Origin: Ammonifex degensii KC4
GTDB lineage: Bacteria; Bacillota; Desulfotomaculia; Desulfotomaculales; Ammonificaceae
Assembly (NCBI RefSeq): GCF_000024605.1
Contig: NC_013385.1
Coordinates: 248,001-312,000 of the forward strand
Direction: 5' to 3'
Length of the DNA stretch: 64,000 nucleotides
In this document: positions 1 through 10,218 of the stretch, one piece after another
Position numbering within the stretch: the stretch's first letter is position 1
Layout: every line of letters starts with the position of its first letter
Translations under genes and position numbers: made by a program
The notes under the pieces: generated by a model
Database searches by the model: none
The model's input: only the letters and a program-made list of their open reading frames with translations
Told to the model about the DNA's origin: nothing

Positions 1-344
1 CCGCAAACAAGGATATATTTGAGGTCCTAAACCAACTATCTAGCGATCTAAGGGACGGTAAAACGCAGGATATTTCCAACCAACGCCTCCAAGAACTTGA
101 CCAGTCCATAGATAACCTTCTAAAGGTTCTTGCCGAGGTGGGGGCGAAGGTCAAGCGGCTGGAGATGGGGATGGAGCGGCTGGAGACCAACGAGGCCGAC
201 CTCACCCGGCTCCTTTCCCAGACCGAGGACGCTGACATGGCCCGCACCATCGTGGACCTGAAGACCCAGGAAAACGTCTACCGGGCCGCCCTGGCGGTGG
301 GTGCCCGGTTACTTCAGCCTTCGCTCGTGGACTTCCTCAGCTAA
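1..344 (+). CDS. flgL: Flagellar hook-filament junction protein FlgL (HAP3), 3' end only
   Basis: The reading frame is open from base 3 and enters from outside the window, so only the C-terminal 113 residues are present. They form the C-terminal helical region typical of FlgL: an NKDIFEVLNQL segment, a long amphipathic coiled stretch, and the flagellin-like ending TRLLSQTEDADMARTIVDLKTQ. FlgL joins the hook to the filament outside the cell. The next genes (DUF6470-like, fliC, fliD, fliS) are standard flgL neighbours. A GTG at 138 lies inside the frame and is not the true start. Confidence 0.9.
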   Translation, partial: ANKDIFEVLNQLSSDLRDGKTQDISNQRLQELDQSIDNLLKVLAEVGAKVKRLEMGMERLETNEADLTRLLSQTEDADMARTIVDLKTQENVYRAALAVGARLLQPSLVDFLS

Positions 345-359
345 CGGGAGGTATGGCTC

Positions 360-656
360 TTGCAGCTCCTCTACGTGTCCATAGATCAGAGCCAGTGCTG
401 GCGGGAGATCGGTCTTCTCTCTCCCTGGGATATTGGCACTAAAGGGGCAGAGGAGGGCAAAAGGGCGGCTCTGGAGGCCATTGGCCGCTGGGCCGAGGAA
501 GGAGACTACCTGGCGGCCATAGAGAAGGGGAGTTCGGTGGCCGACCTAGCGGCCGAACTCCCCGAGCCTCCCGAGCTTATCCTGGATTTTTTACCGCACA
601 CGCGCCCAAAAATTTACTTTGTTCCTGAGCCGGCGATTTTTACAGCCAGGGTCTAA
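360..656 (+). CDS. DUF6470-like small protein between flgL and fliC
   Basis: A 98-residue protein starting at TTG 360 behind GGGAGG. It has the IDQSQCWREIGLLSP motif, an Ala/Glu-rich helix (RAALEAIGRWAEEGDYLAAIEKG) and a Pro-rich tail, LPHTRPKIYFVPEP. These resemble the C-terminal part of the DUF6470 (YviE-like) family, which commonly sits between flgL and fliW/csrA in Firmicutes. The family assignment is from memory of motifs and is moderate. fliW and csrA, which often follow, are absent here. The function is unknown. Its TAA stop lies inside the -35 element of the fliC promoter. Confidence 0.5.
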   Translation: MQLLYVSIDQSQCWREIGLLSPWDIGTKGAEEGKRAALEAIGRWAEEGDYLAAIEKGSSVADLAAELPEPPELILDFLPHTRPKIYFVPEPAIFTARV

Positions 657-681
657 AGTTTAAGATCCGGGTTGACGATTA
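654..681 (+). promoter_or_regulatory. Sigma-28 (FliA/SigD)-type promoter for fliC
   Basis: TAAA at 654-657 and GACGATTA at 674-681 are separated by 16 bases. This fits the flagellar sigma-28 consensus (TAAA, 14-16 bases, GCCGATAA/CCGATAT) well. It lies about 115 bases upstream of fliC, and the -35 box includes the stop codon of the preceding gene. Confidence 0.7.
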
Positions 682-798
682 ACAATAGCGAAAAACCGCA
701 CAGCTCGGTCCCCTCCGGGGCGGCCGACCGGCAGGGGAAAGGGGCTAGAAGCGGTTGAACAAAACCCGAACAAAACCTCAAAAGGGAGGAGGATAGTT

Positions 799-1617
799 AT
801 GGGGCTGAGGATCAACCACAACTTAGAAGCGCTTAACGCCTGGCGTAACCTCAACCAGACCTCGAGTCTCTTAGCCAAGTCCATGGAGAAGCTCTCTTCG
901 GGCCTCAGAATCAACCGTGCCGGCGACGATGCGGCAGGCTTGGCCATTTCAGAGAAATTACGTAGCCAAGTGCGGGGTCTCAACCAGGCCATCCGTAACG
1001 CCCAGGACGGCATCTCCCTCATTCAGACGGCGGAGGGGGCGCTCAACGAGACCCACGCCATCCTGCAACGCTTGCGGGAACTGGCGGTACAAGCGTCTAA
1101 TGACACCTTGACGCAGCAAGATCGGCAGGCTATCCAGGCTGAGATTAACCAGCTGGTTGCGGAGATCGACCGGATTGCCACTACGACGGAGTTCAATACT
1201 CAGAAGTTGCTTGATGGTACGTTCCTTAATAAGTGGTTCCAGATTGGTGCCAATACTGGGCAGGGAATTCAGATAAGCATAAGTGCCGCTAACAGTGCTG
1301 CCCTCCAAGTTAATGCTCTCGATGTAAGTACCAGTTTGGCTGCTAACAATGCTATTGCTTCTATTGATGCGGGTATAAGTATAGTCTCTATGATGCGGGC
1401 CAACCTGGGTGCCGTTCAGAACCGGCTAGAACACACCATCGCCAACCTGAGCGTGGCGGCAGAGAACCTGCAAGCCTCCGAGTCGCGCATCCGCGATGTG
1501 GACATGGCCCAGGAGATGATGAACTTCACGCGGCTGCAGATCCTGCAGCAGGCGGGCGTGGCGGTGCTGGCCCAGGCCAACATGGCCCCCCAGGCAGTGC
1601 TGCAGCTCCTGCGCTAG
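799..1617 (+). CDS. fliC: Flagellin
   Basis: A 272-residue flagellin. It has the conserved N-terminal D0/D1 domain ([39 protein letters not shown]) and C-terminal D1/D0 ([20 protein letters not shown], then [14 protein letters not shown]). The central part is so short that the outer D2/D3 domains are essentially absent. This is a minimal flagellin, near the small end of the family. The RBS GGGAGGAGG precedes ATG 799. Transcription probably starts at the sigma-28 promoter at 654-681 and ends at the hairpin at 1638-1673. The Ser/Thr-rich central segment (residues about 155-200) could carry O-glycans made by the genes downstream, which is an inference. Confidence 0.97.
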   Translation: MGLRINHNLEALNAWRNLNQTSSLLAKSMEKLSSGLRINRAGDDAAGLAISEKLRSQVRGLNQAIRNAQDGISLIQTAEGALNETHAILQRLRELAVQASNDTLTQQDRQAIQAEINQLVAEIDRIATTTEFNTQKLLDGTFLNKWFQIGANTGQGIQISISAANSAALQVNALDVSTSLAANNAIASIDAGISIVSMMRANLGAVQNRLEHTIANLSVAAENLQASESRIRDVDMAQEMMNFTRLQILQQAGVAVLAQANMAPQAVLQLLR

Positions 1618-1637
1618 GCTGCTGCGCCTATGCGGCG

Positions 1638-1673
1638 AGAAGAGGGCAGTTCTTCCTGCCCTCTTCTTTTTTT
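1638..1673 (+). terminator. Rho-independent terminator of fliC
   Basis: A perfect 12-bp stem (1638-1649 with 1656-1667), a 6-base loop and a run of T residues, 20 bases after the fliC stop codon. Confidence 0.93.
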
Positions 1674-1724
1674 GCCTCTAAAGGGAACGCTGAAAGGACC
1701 GATTTCTATGAGGGGTGGGAAGTG

Positions 1725-3758
1725 ATGAGACTTTCTCTTTGCGTTATTGCCAAAAACGAAGAAGAAAACCTTCCTCGGCTCCTTTCCAGCGTCAGGGGAG
1801 TGGTGGACGAGATTGTACTAGTAGATACCGGCTCCACCGACCGGACAGTAGAAGTAGGGCGGGAGTTCGGTGCTAGAGTCTTTTCCTTTCCCTGGACGGG
1901 AGACTTCAGCGAGGCACGTAACTTCTCTCTCGACCAGGCCACCGGCGACTGGATCCTGTTTCTCGATGCCGATGAAGAGTTGGTGGAGGGAGAAGGGGAA
2001 AGGTTGCGAAAGCTGCTCGAGGAGGGGGTAGCCGATGCTTACTCGCTGGTCATTGTTAACTTTGTAGGCGAACGCGAGGGGATCGACGCGGTGCTGCACT
2101 CCTCGGTGCGGGTGTTCCGCAACCGGCCGGAATACCGGTTTAGAGGAAGGATCCACGAGCAGATAGTCCTATCTATACAGGAACATGGAGGCAGGATAGA
2201 GTTTACCGACATAAAAATTAACCACTATGGCTACCTCTCCGGTCTGGTGCGGGGCAAGAAGAAAATAAGCCGCAACCTGGCCCTGCTGGAGCGGGCGGTG
2301 CGAGAGTCTCCGCGAGATCCCTTTAACCGCTATAACCTGGGTGTGGAGTACCTGCGCCAGCGTGACTTCGCCGCGGCACTGAGGGAGTTTCAGGCGGCTT
2401 TCCGGTATTTGCCCAGCCTGGCTGTGAGCTACGCTTCGGTGCTAGTGCGCAACATAGTGCTCTGTCTAGTCGCTCTGGGGTGCTACGACGAGGCCCTTAA
2501 GGTTCTGGCCGATGCCAAAGAGGCTTACCCCGACTACACCGACCTCCTCTACTGTGAGGGTTGCGTCTACCTGAACCAGGGGGATCTCGAAAGAGCTCGG
2601 GCTTCCTTCGAGGAGTGTCTCGCCCGGGGCGAGTCGGCTTCTCACCATATAACCCAGCGGGGAGTGGGTAGCTACCTGGCCTGGTGCTCGCTGGGGCAAC
2701 TAGAGGAGCAGAAGGGCAACTTTGAGGTGGCCAAAAGCGCCTACGCCCGAGCTCTGGAGTGTCACCCCAAGTTCTATCCGGCGTTGGCTAGGCTCACTTC
2801 GCTCCTCTTGCGCTCAACCTCCCCTGAGGAAGCGCTGAGGGAGCTCCTCTCGCACCTAAACCTGGAGGACGAAGAGGCCTGCCTCATTGCCGCCCACATT
2901 TTCGCCAGCCAGGGCCACCACGAGCAGGCCTTGGAGCTGCTGGATGAGGCTCTAAGACGGCACCCCTCTTCCTCCCGCCTCTGCTTTGCTCGCGGGGGGA
3001 TGCTCCTGCAGCTCCGGCGCTATGCCGAAGCAGCGGAAGCCTTGAGTGCGGTTTCCCCCAGCAGCCAGGTGTACCCGCTCGCCCTTCTCAATCGCGTCCT
3101 GGCATTAACTCTGGGCGGCGATCTGGCAGGAGCGAGCCAGGCGCTGGAAACCCTTCCGGAAGAGCACGCTCTTGCCCGCCGCCTATACCGGGCTTGGCTT
3201 GACCGCCTGGCAGGAGAGGAGTCCCTGCCTGCCCTGTTGCCGGGAGAAGAGGAAGAGGCTAAAGAGACCCTACTGGAGCTCCTGGGTCGGCTCTTGGCCC
3301 TGGAGGCTTTCGACGAGTTCGAGCGGGCCCTGCCCCTCTTTTTCTTCCTGCCCGAGCCCCCGCGCCGCCTGGAGCTCGGTAAGCTCTACTTCCGCCACGG
3401 CTTTGCCGAATTAGCGGCGGAGGAGATCATCGCAGCGGTGCGGGGAGGAGCCAGGGATGCCGAGGGCTTTGCCATCCTGGGGAAGGTAGCGGCGGAGAAG
3501 GGCTTCCACGAGGAGGCGGTGGTCTTTTACCGGCAGGCGCTGGAGGAAGGGAAGGGGGACTTTTCTTGGTACACCGCGCTCATAAAGGAGCTTACTTTCC
3601 TCGGACGCTATGCGGAGGCGGCGGAGGTGGTCAAAGAGGGACTTAAGGTCTTCCCCCAGAATGAACTTTTGCAGAGTCTCCTTCCCCTGTTGCAAAAGAT
3701 GGGAACTTCTGCTGAGGTGAAGGGAAGTGCGCGTGGAGAAGGTAGAAGCCTTAACTGA
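1725..3758 (+). CDS. Family 2 glycosyltransferase with TPR repeats
   Basis: A protein of about 677 residues. Residues 1-100 form a GT-A catalytic domain: SLCVIAKNEEENL, then DTGSTDRT, then EARNFSLDQATGDWILFLDADEE with the metal-binding DxD. From about residue 190 to the end are helical TPR-like repeats that probably hold the acceptor protein. This arrangement is shared with SunS-type peptide glycosyltransferases. Its place between fliC and flaG suggests flagellin or another flagellar protein as acceptor, which is an inference. ATG 1725 is preferred, 5 bases after GGTGGGA; GTG 1722 is also possible. The end overlaps flaG by 32 bases. Confidence 0.85.
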   Translation: MRLSLCVIAKNEEENLPRLLSSVRGVVDEIVLVDTGSTDRTVEVGREFGARVFSFPWTGDFSEARNFSLDQATGDWILFLDADEELVEGEGERLRKLLEEGVADAYSLVIVNFVGEREGIDAVLHSSVRVFRNRPEYRFRGRIHEQIVLSIQEHGGRIEFTDIKINHYGYLSGLVRGKKKISRNLALLERAVRESPRDPFNRYNLGVEYLRQRDFAAALREFQAAFRYLPSLAVSYASVLVRNIVLCLVALGCYDEALKVLADAKEAYPDYTDLLYCEGCVYLNQGDLERARASFEECLARGESASHHITQRGVGSYLAWCSLGQLEEQKGNFEVAKSAYARALECHPKFYPALARLTSLLLRSTSPEEALRELLSHLNLEDEEACLIAAHIFASQGHHEQALELLDEALRRHPSSSRLCFARGGMLLQLRRYAEAAEALSAVSPSSQVYPLALLNRVLALTLGGDLAGASQALETLPEEHALARRLYRAWLDRLAGEESLPALLPGEEEEAKETLLELLGRLLALEAFDEFERALPLFFFLPEPPRRLELGKLYFRHGFAELAAEEIIAAVRGGARDAEGFAILGKVAAEKGFHEEAVVFYRQALEEGKGDFSWYTALIKELTFLGRYAEAAEVVKEGLKVFPQNELLQSLLPLLQKMGTSAEVKGSARGEGRSLN

Positions 3759-4065
3759 CGTCACCCTCCGCCCCGTGGGAGAAGCGGAAGCTGGAGCCCC
3801 CAAGGGAGAGGGGAAGCTAAGGCTTCGTCTGGAGGAGGGGGATCGGCGGGCGCTGGAGGACGTGGTACACCGTCTTAACTTTATGCTGGAGGTCACCTAC
3901 TACGACCTGCGCTTCCGGATCCACGAGGCCACCCACGACATAATCGTCCAGGTGGTGAACCGCGAGACGGGTGAGGTGGTGCGCGAAATACCGCCCAAGC
4001 GCATCCTGGACATGGTAGCGGAGATGATGCGCCTGGTTGGGATTCTTTTCGAAGAAAGGGTGTGA
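3727..4065 (+). CDS. flaG: FlaG family flagellar protein
   Basis: A 112-residue protein starting at GTG 3727 behind GAAGGGA, inside the end of the upstream glycosyltransferase gene. The C-terminal half carries the FlaG signature: LNFMLEVTYYDLRFRIHE, then VQVVNRETGEVVREIPP, then a final helix. The first 40 residues are variable, as in the family. FlaG influences filament length and normally sits just before fliD, as here. Confidence 0.9.
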   Translation: MRVEKVEALTDVTLRPVGEAEAGAPKGEGKLRLRLEEGDRRALEDVVHRLNFMLEVTYYDLRFRIHEATHDIIVQVVNRETGEVVREIPPKRILDMVAEMMRLVGILFEERV

Positions 4066-4071
4066 ATATGT

Positions 4072-5460
4072 ATGGCCGATATGAGGATAGTGGGCATCTT
4101 TTCCGGGCTGGACACCCAGAGCATTATCGATAAGCTCATGCAACTCGAGCGCAAACCCATAGAGCTCCTGCAGCAAAAGGAAGCTCGACTGGAGCAGCAG
4201 AAAGCGGCCTGGCAGAAGATAGGTCAGGATCTCAATGCTTTAAACGCTGTCCTTTTCGACCTAACGCTGGCCTCTACCTACGCGGCCAAGGCGGCTACTT
4301 CTTCCAACACTTCCGTGCTGACGGCGCAAGCTTCGAACACGGCTCAGCCAGGCACTTATAACATAACAATATCCCAGCTGGCCCAAGCTCAGAGCGTGGC
4401 TTCCGGTGCCTTCTCCGATCCTACGGCGGCGCTTAACCTGAGCGGCACCTTCCAAATCAACGGGAAATCAATCACTGTAGTGACTACCGATTCTTTGAAC
4501 TCTATACGCGACAAGATAAACGCTGCCGGGGCCGGAGTCACGGCTACGGTGGTGTTGCAGCAGACCGGCAGCTACCGTCTAATCATCACCAGCCAGACTA
4601 CTGGCAGTGCCGGTGCCATCAGTTTCGTGGACGATGCCACCACTAAAGTACTGCAGAGTCTTGGCATCCTCACTTCCACCGGTGCTATTGCCAATCAGCT
4701 GACTCCGGCTCAGGATGCTGTCTTCACTGTCAACGGTCTCCAGCTCACCCGGAGCAGCAACACGGTCACCGACGCCATTTCCGGCGTCACCCTCAAGCTC
4801 CAGAGTTTGGGTTCTGCCACCCTCACCGTCTCCACCGATGTGCAGGCCATCAAGGACAAGATCAAGAACTTCGTCGATAAGTACAACGCCCTCATGCAGG
4901 ACATCGCCGAATACACCAAGTACGACCCCAACACCAAGACGGCCGGCATCCTCATGGGCGACGCTTCTCTGTACCAACTCCAGAGCAGCTTGCGCCGCTG
5001 GCTCTCGGACTTTGTGAGCGGCCTTTCTTACCCTTACAATAGCCTCAGCGGCATAGGAATAACCACCTCGGGAGAAGCGCCCACTTTGAGCATAGATGAT
5101 ACCAAGCTTTCCCAGGCCCTGAGCCAGGCTCCCGACCAGGTGGCCAAACTCTTCAACGCAGACTCGGGCAGTGCTTATCCCAGCCAGGCCGACGGAGTAG
5201 CCGTGCGGCTGCGCAAGATTCTCAAACTCTGGCTTACCGGCACCGGAACTACTGGGGTAGGATTCCTTCAGGCTAAAGACAACTACTTCTCTCAAGAAAT
5301 ACGTAGTATTGAGGACCAAATTCGTTCAATGGAGGAGCGGCTGAAGGTAAGAGAGCAAGTTTTGTGGCAGCAGTTCAACGCCATGGAAGAATTCCTGGCT
5401 CAACTCAACGCCCAGAGCAGCTGGCTGGCTCAGAAGTTTGCCCAACTGAACAAGCAGTAA
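4072..5460 (+). CDS. fliD: Flagellar filament cap protein FliD (HAP2)
   Basis: A 462-residue protein starting at ATG 4072. The N-terminal motif GIFSGLDTQSIIDKLMQLER leads into a coiled coil (residues 20-50). A Ser/Thr-rich beta domain follows, and the C-terminal helical domain has FVDKYNALMQDI and a coiled-coil end. FliD caps the filament and folds exported flagellin into place outside the cell. It is followed by fliS at 13 bases, the usual order. Confidence 0.96.
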   Translation: MADMRIVGIFSGLDTQSIIDKLMQLERKPIELLQQKEARLEQQKAAWQKIGQDLNALNAVLFDLTLASTYAAKAATSSNTSVLTAQASNTAQPGTYNITISQLAQAQSVASGAFSDPTAALNLSGTFQINGKSITVVTTDSLNSIRDKINAAGAGVTATVVLQQTGSYRLIITSQTTGSAGAISFVDDATTKVLQSLGILTSTGAIANQLTPAQDAVFTVNGLQLTRSSNTVTDAISGVTLKLQSLGSATLTVSTDVQAIKDKIKNFVDKYNALMQDIAEYTKYDPNTKTAGILMGDASLYQLQSSLRRWLSDFVSGLSYPYNSLSGIGITTSGEAPTLSIDDTKLSQALSQAPDQVAKLFNADSGSAYPSQADGVAVRLRKILKLWLTGTGTTGVGFLQAKDNYFSQEIRSIEDQIRSMEERLKVREQVLWQQFNAMEEFLAQLNAQSSWLAQKFAQLNKQ

Positions 5461-5473
5461 AGGAGGGACGTCT

Positions 5474-5875
5474 ATGGAAGCAGCCAACAAGTACCTGGAG
5501 ATGGCGGTCAGCACCGCACCGCCCGAGCGTTTGCTCCTAATGCTCTACGACGGCGCCATAAACTTCCTTTCCCGGGCCGTGGAGGCCATCGAAGCCCGGG
5601 ATTTTGCCGAGGCCAACCGGCTAATCATACGGGTGGAGGAGATAGTAACCGAGCTCAAGAACTCGCTTGACCCCCAGTACGAAATAAGCCAGCACCTCGA
5701 CAGGCTTTACGACTACTTCTTGTCTCGTCTTTTTGCGGCCAATGTGGCCAAGGACACGGAGGTCTTGCAGGAGGTGCAGAAGCACCTGCGCGAGCTGCGC
5801 GACACCTGGGCCGAGGTCATCTCCCGGGGGGCGAATGCCGGTTCTACTCCACCCTCTAGGGGCTTGGAGGTGTAG
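5474..5875 (+). CDS. fliS: Flagellar export chaperone FliS
   Basis: A 133-residue protein with RBS GGAGGG and ATG 5474. It shows the FliS opening ANKYLEMAVSTAPPERLLLMLYDGAINFL and the middle AIEARDFAEANRLIIRVEEIV. FliS binds the C-terminus of unexported flagellin in the cytoplasm. It is close to the usual length (about 125-135 residues). Confidence 0.96.
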   Translation: MEAANKYLEMAVSTAPPERLLLMLYDGAINFLSRAVEAIEARDFAEANRLIIRVEEIVTELKNSLDPQYEISQHLDRLYDYFLSRLFAANVAKDTEVLQEVQKHLRELRDTWAEVISRGANAGSTPPSRGLEV

Positions 5876-5878
5876 TGC

Positions 5879-6199
5879 TTGCCGGAGAAAATACTGCGGG
5901 CCTGGCTCCGTCTGGCCCAGCTCCAGAAAGAAGCCATTGCCGGCAGGCAGGAAGACCGGTTGCGGCATATACTGGAGGCCAAGGAGCGTCTGCGCCGCCT
6001 CCTGGAGAAGGAGGGCTTGCTTCCTTCCGGCGAAGCGACGGCTTCGCTGATTAAAGAGATCCTAGTTGCTGAAGAAGAGGCCCGGGTTAAGCTGCTCGAG
6101 TGGGAAAAAGAGATCGGTCAGGAAATAGATATGCTGAACCGCTGGCGGGAGTGGGCAAAAAATCTACACTTTGCAGCGGGAGGGGGGGAGAAAAGTTGA
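5879..6199 (+). CDS. Small helical protein in the FliT position
   Basis: A 106-residue, charged, largely helical protein starting at TTG 5879, three bases after the fliS stop, with GGAGGTG as RBS. It sits where fliT (the FliD chaperone) is found in many Firmicutes, and its size and composition fit. No diagnostic residue pattern was recognised, so the FliT assignment rests on position. Its TGA stop overlaps the TTG start of the next gene (TTGA, 6196-6199), implying coupled translation. Confidence 0.5.
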   Translation: MPEKILRAWLRLAQLQKEAIAGRQEDRLRHILEAKERLRRLLEKEGLLPSGEATASLIKEILVAEEEARVKLLEWEKEIGQEIDMLNRWREWAKNLHFAAGGGEKS

Positions 6200-9100
6200 T
6201 CTCCGGGAGCCGCTTGCGGGAGGGTTATTATCACAAGACTCGCCCGGAAATCCTTGCTCGGATTCCTCATTGGGCGCGAATGGTGCTGGATGTGGGCTGC
6301 GGAGCAGGTATGTTGGGTAAGGCTCTTAAGGAGAGGAATCCGGAGGTTGTAGTCCACGGTGTAGAGATCCTTCCCCAGGTGGCGGCTAAAGCAGAACAGG
6401 TACTGGATAAAGTGATTGTGGGAAACATCGAAAAACTCTCCCTCGAACCCCCGCCCGGTGGCTTTGATGTTATCGTCCTGGCTGATGTGCTAGAGCATTT
6501 AACCGATCCTTGGAAGGTTGTTGAGAAGTTGGTATTTTTGCTCAGCAGGCGGGGGCTGATGGTAGTCAGCCTGCCTAATCTGCGCAATTTTACGGAAATA
6601 AAAAGTATCTTTGATGGTTCATGGCAGTATGGATCTGAAGGCATTTTCGACCAAGATCATCTCCGCTTCTTTACCGCAGCTACTGCCAGAAAAATGCTGG
6701 AGGAAGCAGGTTTAAAAGTTTGTGAAACTGCTTTTGTGCCCGACGTCCGGTTTACATTCCCGCCCAATCCCTCCCGCTTGCCCCGAAGTATAAAGCTGGG
6801 ACGGCTAGCCATGCAGCATGTTAGCGACCGGGAGTTGATGGAGCTTTCCGCTCTGCAAATTATCTTGGTTGCCCAAAGAGCAGTTTGGTATAGGAGTCCT
6901 GATGAACCGGAAGTCTCGATAATAATAGTTAATTGGAACGGACTTGTACACCTCGAACGGTGCTTAAACAGCATAAGGACTAACTCTGGTAATAGGATCA
7001 GCTATGAAGTTATTGTGGTAGATAACGGCTCTACTGACGGTTCGCAGGAGTTTTTGAAAAAACTTCCCTGGGTTCGCCTTTTACCCCTTGAACGCAATCT
7101 AGGCTTCGGGCCGGCGGCTAACCTAGGAGCAGAAATGGCGCGGGGGAAATACCTAGTTTTTCTCAACAATGACACCGAACCGCAACCGGGATGGCTCGAA
7201 GCACTGCTGGAAGCGGCTGACCCGCCCCAGGTGGGCGCGGTAGGTGCCATGCTTCTATACCCTGATGGTCGGTTGCAAGAAGCAGGCGGTATCGTCTTTC
7301 GGGATGGGTCGGCGTGGAACTACGGCAGAGGCTACGCACCGGATTTGCCGGAATTCAATGAGCGCCGGGATGTGGATTACTGTAGCGCTGCTGCTCTTTT
7401 GGTGAAAGCCGAAGCTTTTTGGGCTGCTGGTGCTTTCGATCCTCTTTATGCTCCTGCCTATTATGAGGACGCTGATCTATGCTTTTCCCTGAGAGCTAGG
7501 GGCTGGCGAGTAGTTTTTGAGCCCAGGGCCAGAGTGATCCATTTGGAAGGGGCTACTGCCGGCCGGGATCTCAGTTCAGGCTTCAAGCGTTACCAAGTTA
7601 TCAACCGCGAGAAGTTTTATCAGAAATGGCGGCAGGAACTCTCCCGGCAGTGGCCTCCTTTACCTGAAGTGGTCTCGCTGGCCGCGTGGCGCGTACCTCC
7701 GTTGCGCATTCTGATAGTGGAGCACGTTCCACCAGTTTACGATCGTGCCTCAGGTAGCCAGCGGCTTCTGCAGCTCATTCAGCTTATGCTTGAGGAAGGG
7801 CATATTGTAGGCTTTTTCTGCTGCTTTTCCTGGAGAATGGACGACTACCTGGGCATGTTGCGGGGGATGGGAGTTGACGCGGCCTACGGGGCAGACTGGC
7901 CTGTGGGTAACGCAGGGCAACAGGAGGAAATTAAGAGAAAGCTTCTTGGTTTCGCGCTGGATTTTGAGCCAGATGTCGTTTGGTTCCACACCTATCAGAT
8001 GGCAGAAGCCTTCATGGAACCCCTCCGTGCCCTTCTCCCGGAAGCTAGAATGGTGACAGATTGTTGCGATCTTCACTTTCTCCGGGAAAAGCGCATGGCT
8101 GAGATAAACAGCATTGCGGCTTCCGGATGCGACTGGCGAGATACGCAAAGACGGGAGCTAGCTGTGTATGCTAAGTCAGACGTAGTAATAGCTATAACCA
8201 GGGAAGAAAAGGAGCTTCTCGAGGCACTGGTAAGGTCCACTCCGGTGGTTGTTATCCCGAACATTCACGAGCCGTGGCCTCAAACTCCTGGCTTTGCCGA
8301 GCGCAGTGGCCTTCTCTTTGTAGGTAATTTCTTTCATGCTCCGAATGTAGATGCCGTGCATTGGTTCCTAGACGAAGTGTGGCCCCTATTAATGGCTTCC
8401 GATCCCTCTCTCACCTTCACGGTGGTAGGTAATGCTCCGCCCTCTTCTCTGAAGAGCAGAGCGCAGACTGCCCCAGGAAATGTGGTTGTGACCGGTTACG
8501 TCCCAGAGATAGAACCCTACCTGCGAAGCGCCCGTGTGGCTGTAGTACCGCTACGGTACGGAGCGGGAATGAAGGGGAAAATCGGTGAGGTGTTGGCGGC
8601 CGGTTTGCCGGTGGTAACTACCTCGGTGGGAGCAGAGGGAATGGGGTTGGAAAACGAAGTTCATGCTCTGATAGCTGACACTCCCGAGGCTTTTGCTTCA
8701 GCCGTCCAGCGCCTTTATCAAGATAGGGCCTTGTGGGAGAAACTTTCACAAAACGGAAAGACTTATGTTCAGGCCCATTATTCTTTTGATAAGGTTAGGT
8801 TCGATCTGCGTAAAGCTTTGCTTCAAACCCTTCGCGTCTCGCCCAAGTTGAGCGAGAGAGTAGAAGAGAACACCTATCTTCTTCATCAGCGAGCCAACCG
8901 GCTCTACGAGAACAAAATAGATAAGCAAGTTTGTTGCTTTTCCCCTCAAAAGGAGCTCGTAAGTGTAGTGATGCCCGTTTATGGTGAGGTAGAGCCTACG
9001 CGGGTGTCTATAGATGCTCTCCTGAAATTCACCCATCGTCCCTTGGAAGTCATCCTGGTGGATAATAGTGGCAGACAAGAAATGGAAGAATTTTTAGAAG

Positions 9101-10218
9101 GCGTGTCCGCGAAGCACCAAGGAAAGGTTAAGGTCGTAAGACCGGGGGAAAATGTAGGGTATACCTTGGGTTGCAATTTGGGGCTGGCTATGGCGGAAGG
9201 AGATTACCTTGTGGTGATGAACAACGATGTAGTGGTGTCTCCTTACTGGGCCAGTTACCTACTGGCAGCTTTCGCTGCTGATCCACGTTTAGGCATTGTG
9301 GGGCCATGCACCAACTACGCTGCCGGTTTTCAGGGATCCAATCTTTCACCCCCTGATCTTATTTCTTTCCCTGACTGGGCAGGTCGTTGGCACCAGGAAA
9401 GAGCAGGAAAGTTGACGATAGTTAACCGGCTGATAGGTTTTCTGTGGATGATGAGGCGAGAACTGCTGGAGGAAATCGGGGGTTTCGACCCTCTCTTCGG
9501 TACAGGCAATTATGAAGACGATGATTACTGTTTACGTGCTCAGTTAGCCGGTTATCGGCTGGCCCTGGCGGAAGACGTTTACGTTTATCACTACGGCAGT
9601 CACTCCTTCCGCAAGCAGCCGGGAAGTTATATGCGGCTCCTCAAGACAAACCGCCTGCTCTTTCAGGGGAAGTGGGAGCTGGAGTTCAAGGACGGGAGCT
9701 ATAATCCTGAGGAGGTGCTGAGGCGGGCCTGGAGCCGGGAAGAGCTCTTCGTCCCTCTCGATTTTTCGGCTATCTTTTCCCCTCAGGTCAAGCCCCTGGA
9801 TCTAGGTGGAGGAAATAAGCCTATCCGTTTTCTTTGCATTCCCGATCCTTCCGACGAGGAGGATTCCTGGCTAAAGTTGGCGAAAGAATTCCTAACAAGT
9901 CCCGTCGCCTCCAGGGAGGCCAGTCTCATCATATGGGTTGAGCCTCCGCTCAAGAGCTGGCTGGTGGAGGTTCTCTCCCGGCTACAATACGTGGCCCGGA
10001 GAGAGGGCATCGACCTGGAAGAGGCTCAGGCGGACATAGTGATCGAGGCTCGGCGGCTTCCCTCCTGCCAGCGCGGCAGGGTTTACCGGGCGGCCACGCA
10101 CTTCGTTTCCCTCCCCGGGGTGCGGCGGGCGGCTACCCTGCGCGAAGCGCGGGCTTGCGGTCTGGAAATTCTGGAGCTGGAGGAAGCCCTTCGGCGGCTT
10201 AAGGGGTGGAAAGCTTGA
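6196..10218 (+). CDS. Multidomain methyltransferase and triple glycosyltransferase
   Basis: A single frame of about 1340 residues. Domains in order: class I SAM methyltransferase (about 25-220, motif VLDVGCGAG near 29 and [12 protein letters not shown]); GT2 glycosyltransferase (about 237-500, [10 protein letters not shown] and FLNNDTEP); GT4-like GT-B domain (about 500-900, [35 protein letters not shown]); second GT2 (about 920-1190, [10 protein letters not shown] and MNNDVVVS); and a C-terminal tail with no recognised fold. TTG 6196 is favoured because it overlaps the preceding stop and has a strong purine-rich RBS; the frame is open from 6100. It probably builds and methylates a glycan, perhaps on flagellin. 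The acceptor is inferred from the neighbours. Confidence 0.85.
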   Translation: MISGSRLREGYYHKTRPEILARIPHWARMVLDVGCGAGMLGKALKERNPEVVVHGVEILPQVAAKAEQVLDKVIVGNIEKLSLEPPPGGFDVIVLADVLEHLTDPWKVVEKLVFLLSRRGLMVVSLPNLRNFTEIKSIFDGSWQYGSEGIFDQDHLRFFTAATARKMLEEAGLKVCETAFVPDVRFTFPPNPSRLPRSIKLGRLAMQHVSDRELMELSALQIILVAQRAVWYRSPDEPEVSIIIVNWNGLVHLERCLNSIRTNSGNRISYEVIVVDNGSTDGSQEFLKKLPWVRLLPLERNLGFGPAANLGAEMARGKYLVFLNNDTEPQPGWLEALLEAADPPQVGAVGAMLLYPDGRLQEAGGIVFRDGSAWNYGRGYAPDLPEFNERRDVDYCSAAALLVKAEAFWAAGAFDPLYAPAYYEDADLCFSLRARGWRVVFEPRARVIHLEGATAGRDLSSGFKRYQVINREKFYQKWRQELSRQWPPLPEVVSLAAWRVPPLRILIVEHVPPVYDRASGSQRLLQLIQLMLEEGHIVGFFCCFSWRMDDYLGMLRGMGVDAAYGADWPVGNAGQQEEIKRKLLGFALDFEPDVVWFHTYQMAEAFMEPLRALLPEARMVTDCCDLHFLREKRMAEINSIAASGCDWRDTQRRELAVYAKSDVVIAITREEKELLEALVRSTPVVVIPNIHEPWPQTPGFAERSGLLFVGNFFHAPNVDAVHWFLDEVWPLLMASDPSLTFTVVGNAPPSSLKSRAQTAPGNVVVTGYVPEIEPYLRSARVAVVPLRYGAGMKGKIGEVLAAGLPVVTTSVGAEGMGLENEVHALIADTPEAFASAVQRLYQDRALWEKLSQNGKTYVQAHYSFDKVRFDLRKALLQTLRVSPKLSERVEENTYLLHQRANRLYENKIDKQVCCFSPQKELVSVVMPVYGEVEPTRVSIDALLKFTHRPLEVILVDNSGRQEMEEFLEGVSAKHQGKVKVVRPGENVGYTLGCNLGLAMAEGDYLVVMNNDVVVSPYWASYLLAAFAADPRLGIVGPCTNYAAGFQGSNLSPPDLISFPDWAGRWHQERAGKLTIVNRLIGFLWMMRRELLEEIGGFDPLFGTGNYEDDDYCLRAQLAGYRLALAEDVYVYHYGSHSFRKQPGSYMRLLKTNRLLFQGKWELEFKDGSYNPEEVLRRAWSREELFVPLDFSAIFSPQVKPLDLGGGNKPIRFLCIPDPSDEEDSWLKLAKEFLTSPVASREASLIIWVEPPLKSWLVEVLSRLQYVARREGIDLEEAQADIVIEARRLPSCQRGRVYRAATHFVSLPGVRRAATLREARACGLEILELEEALRRLKGWKA

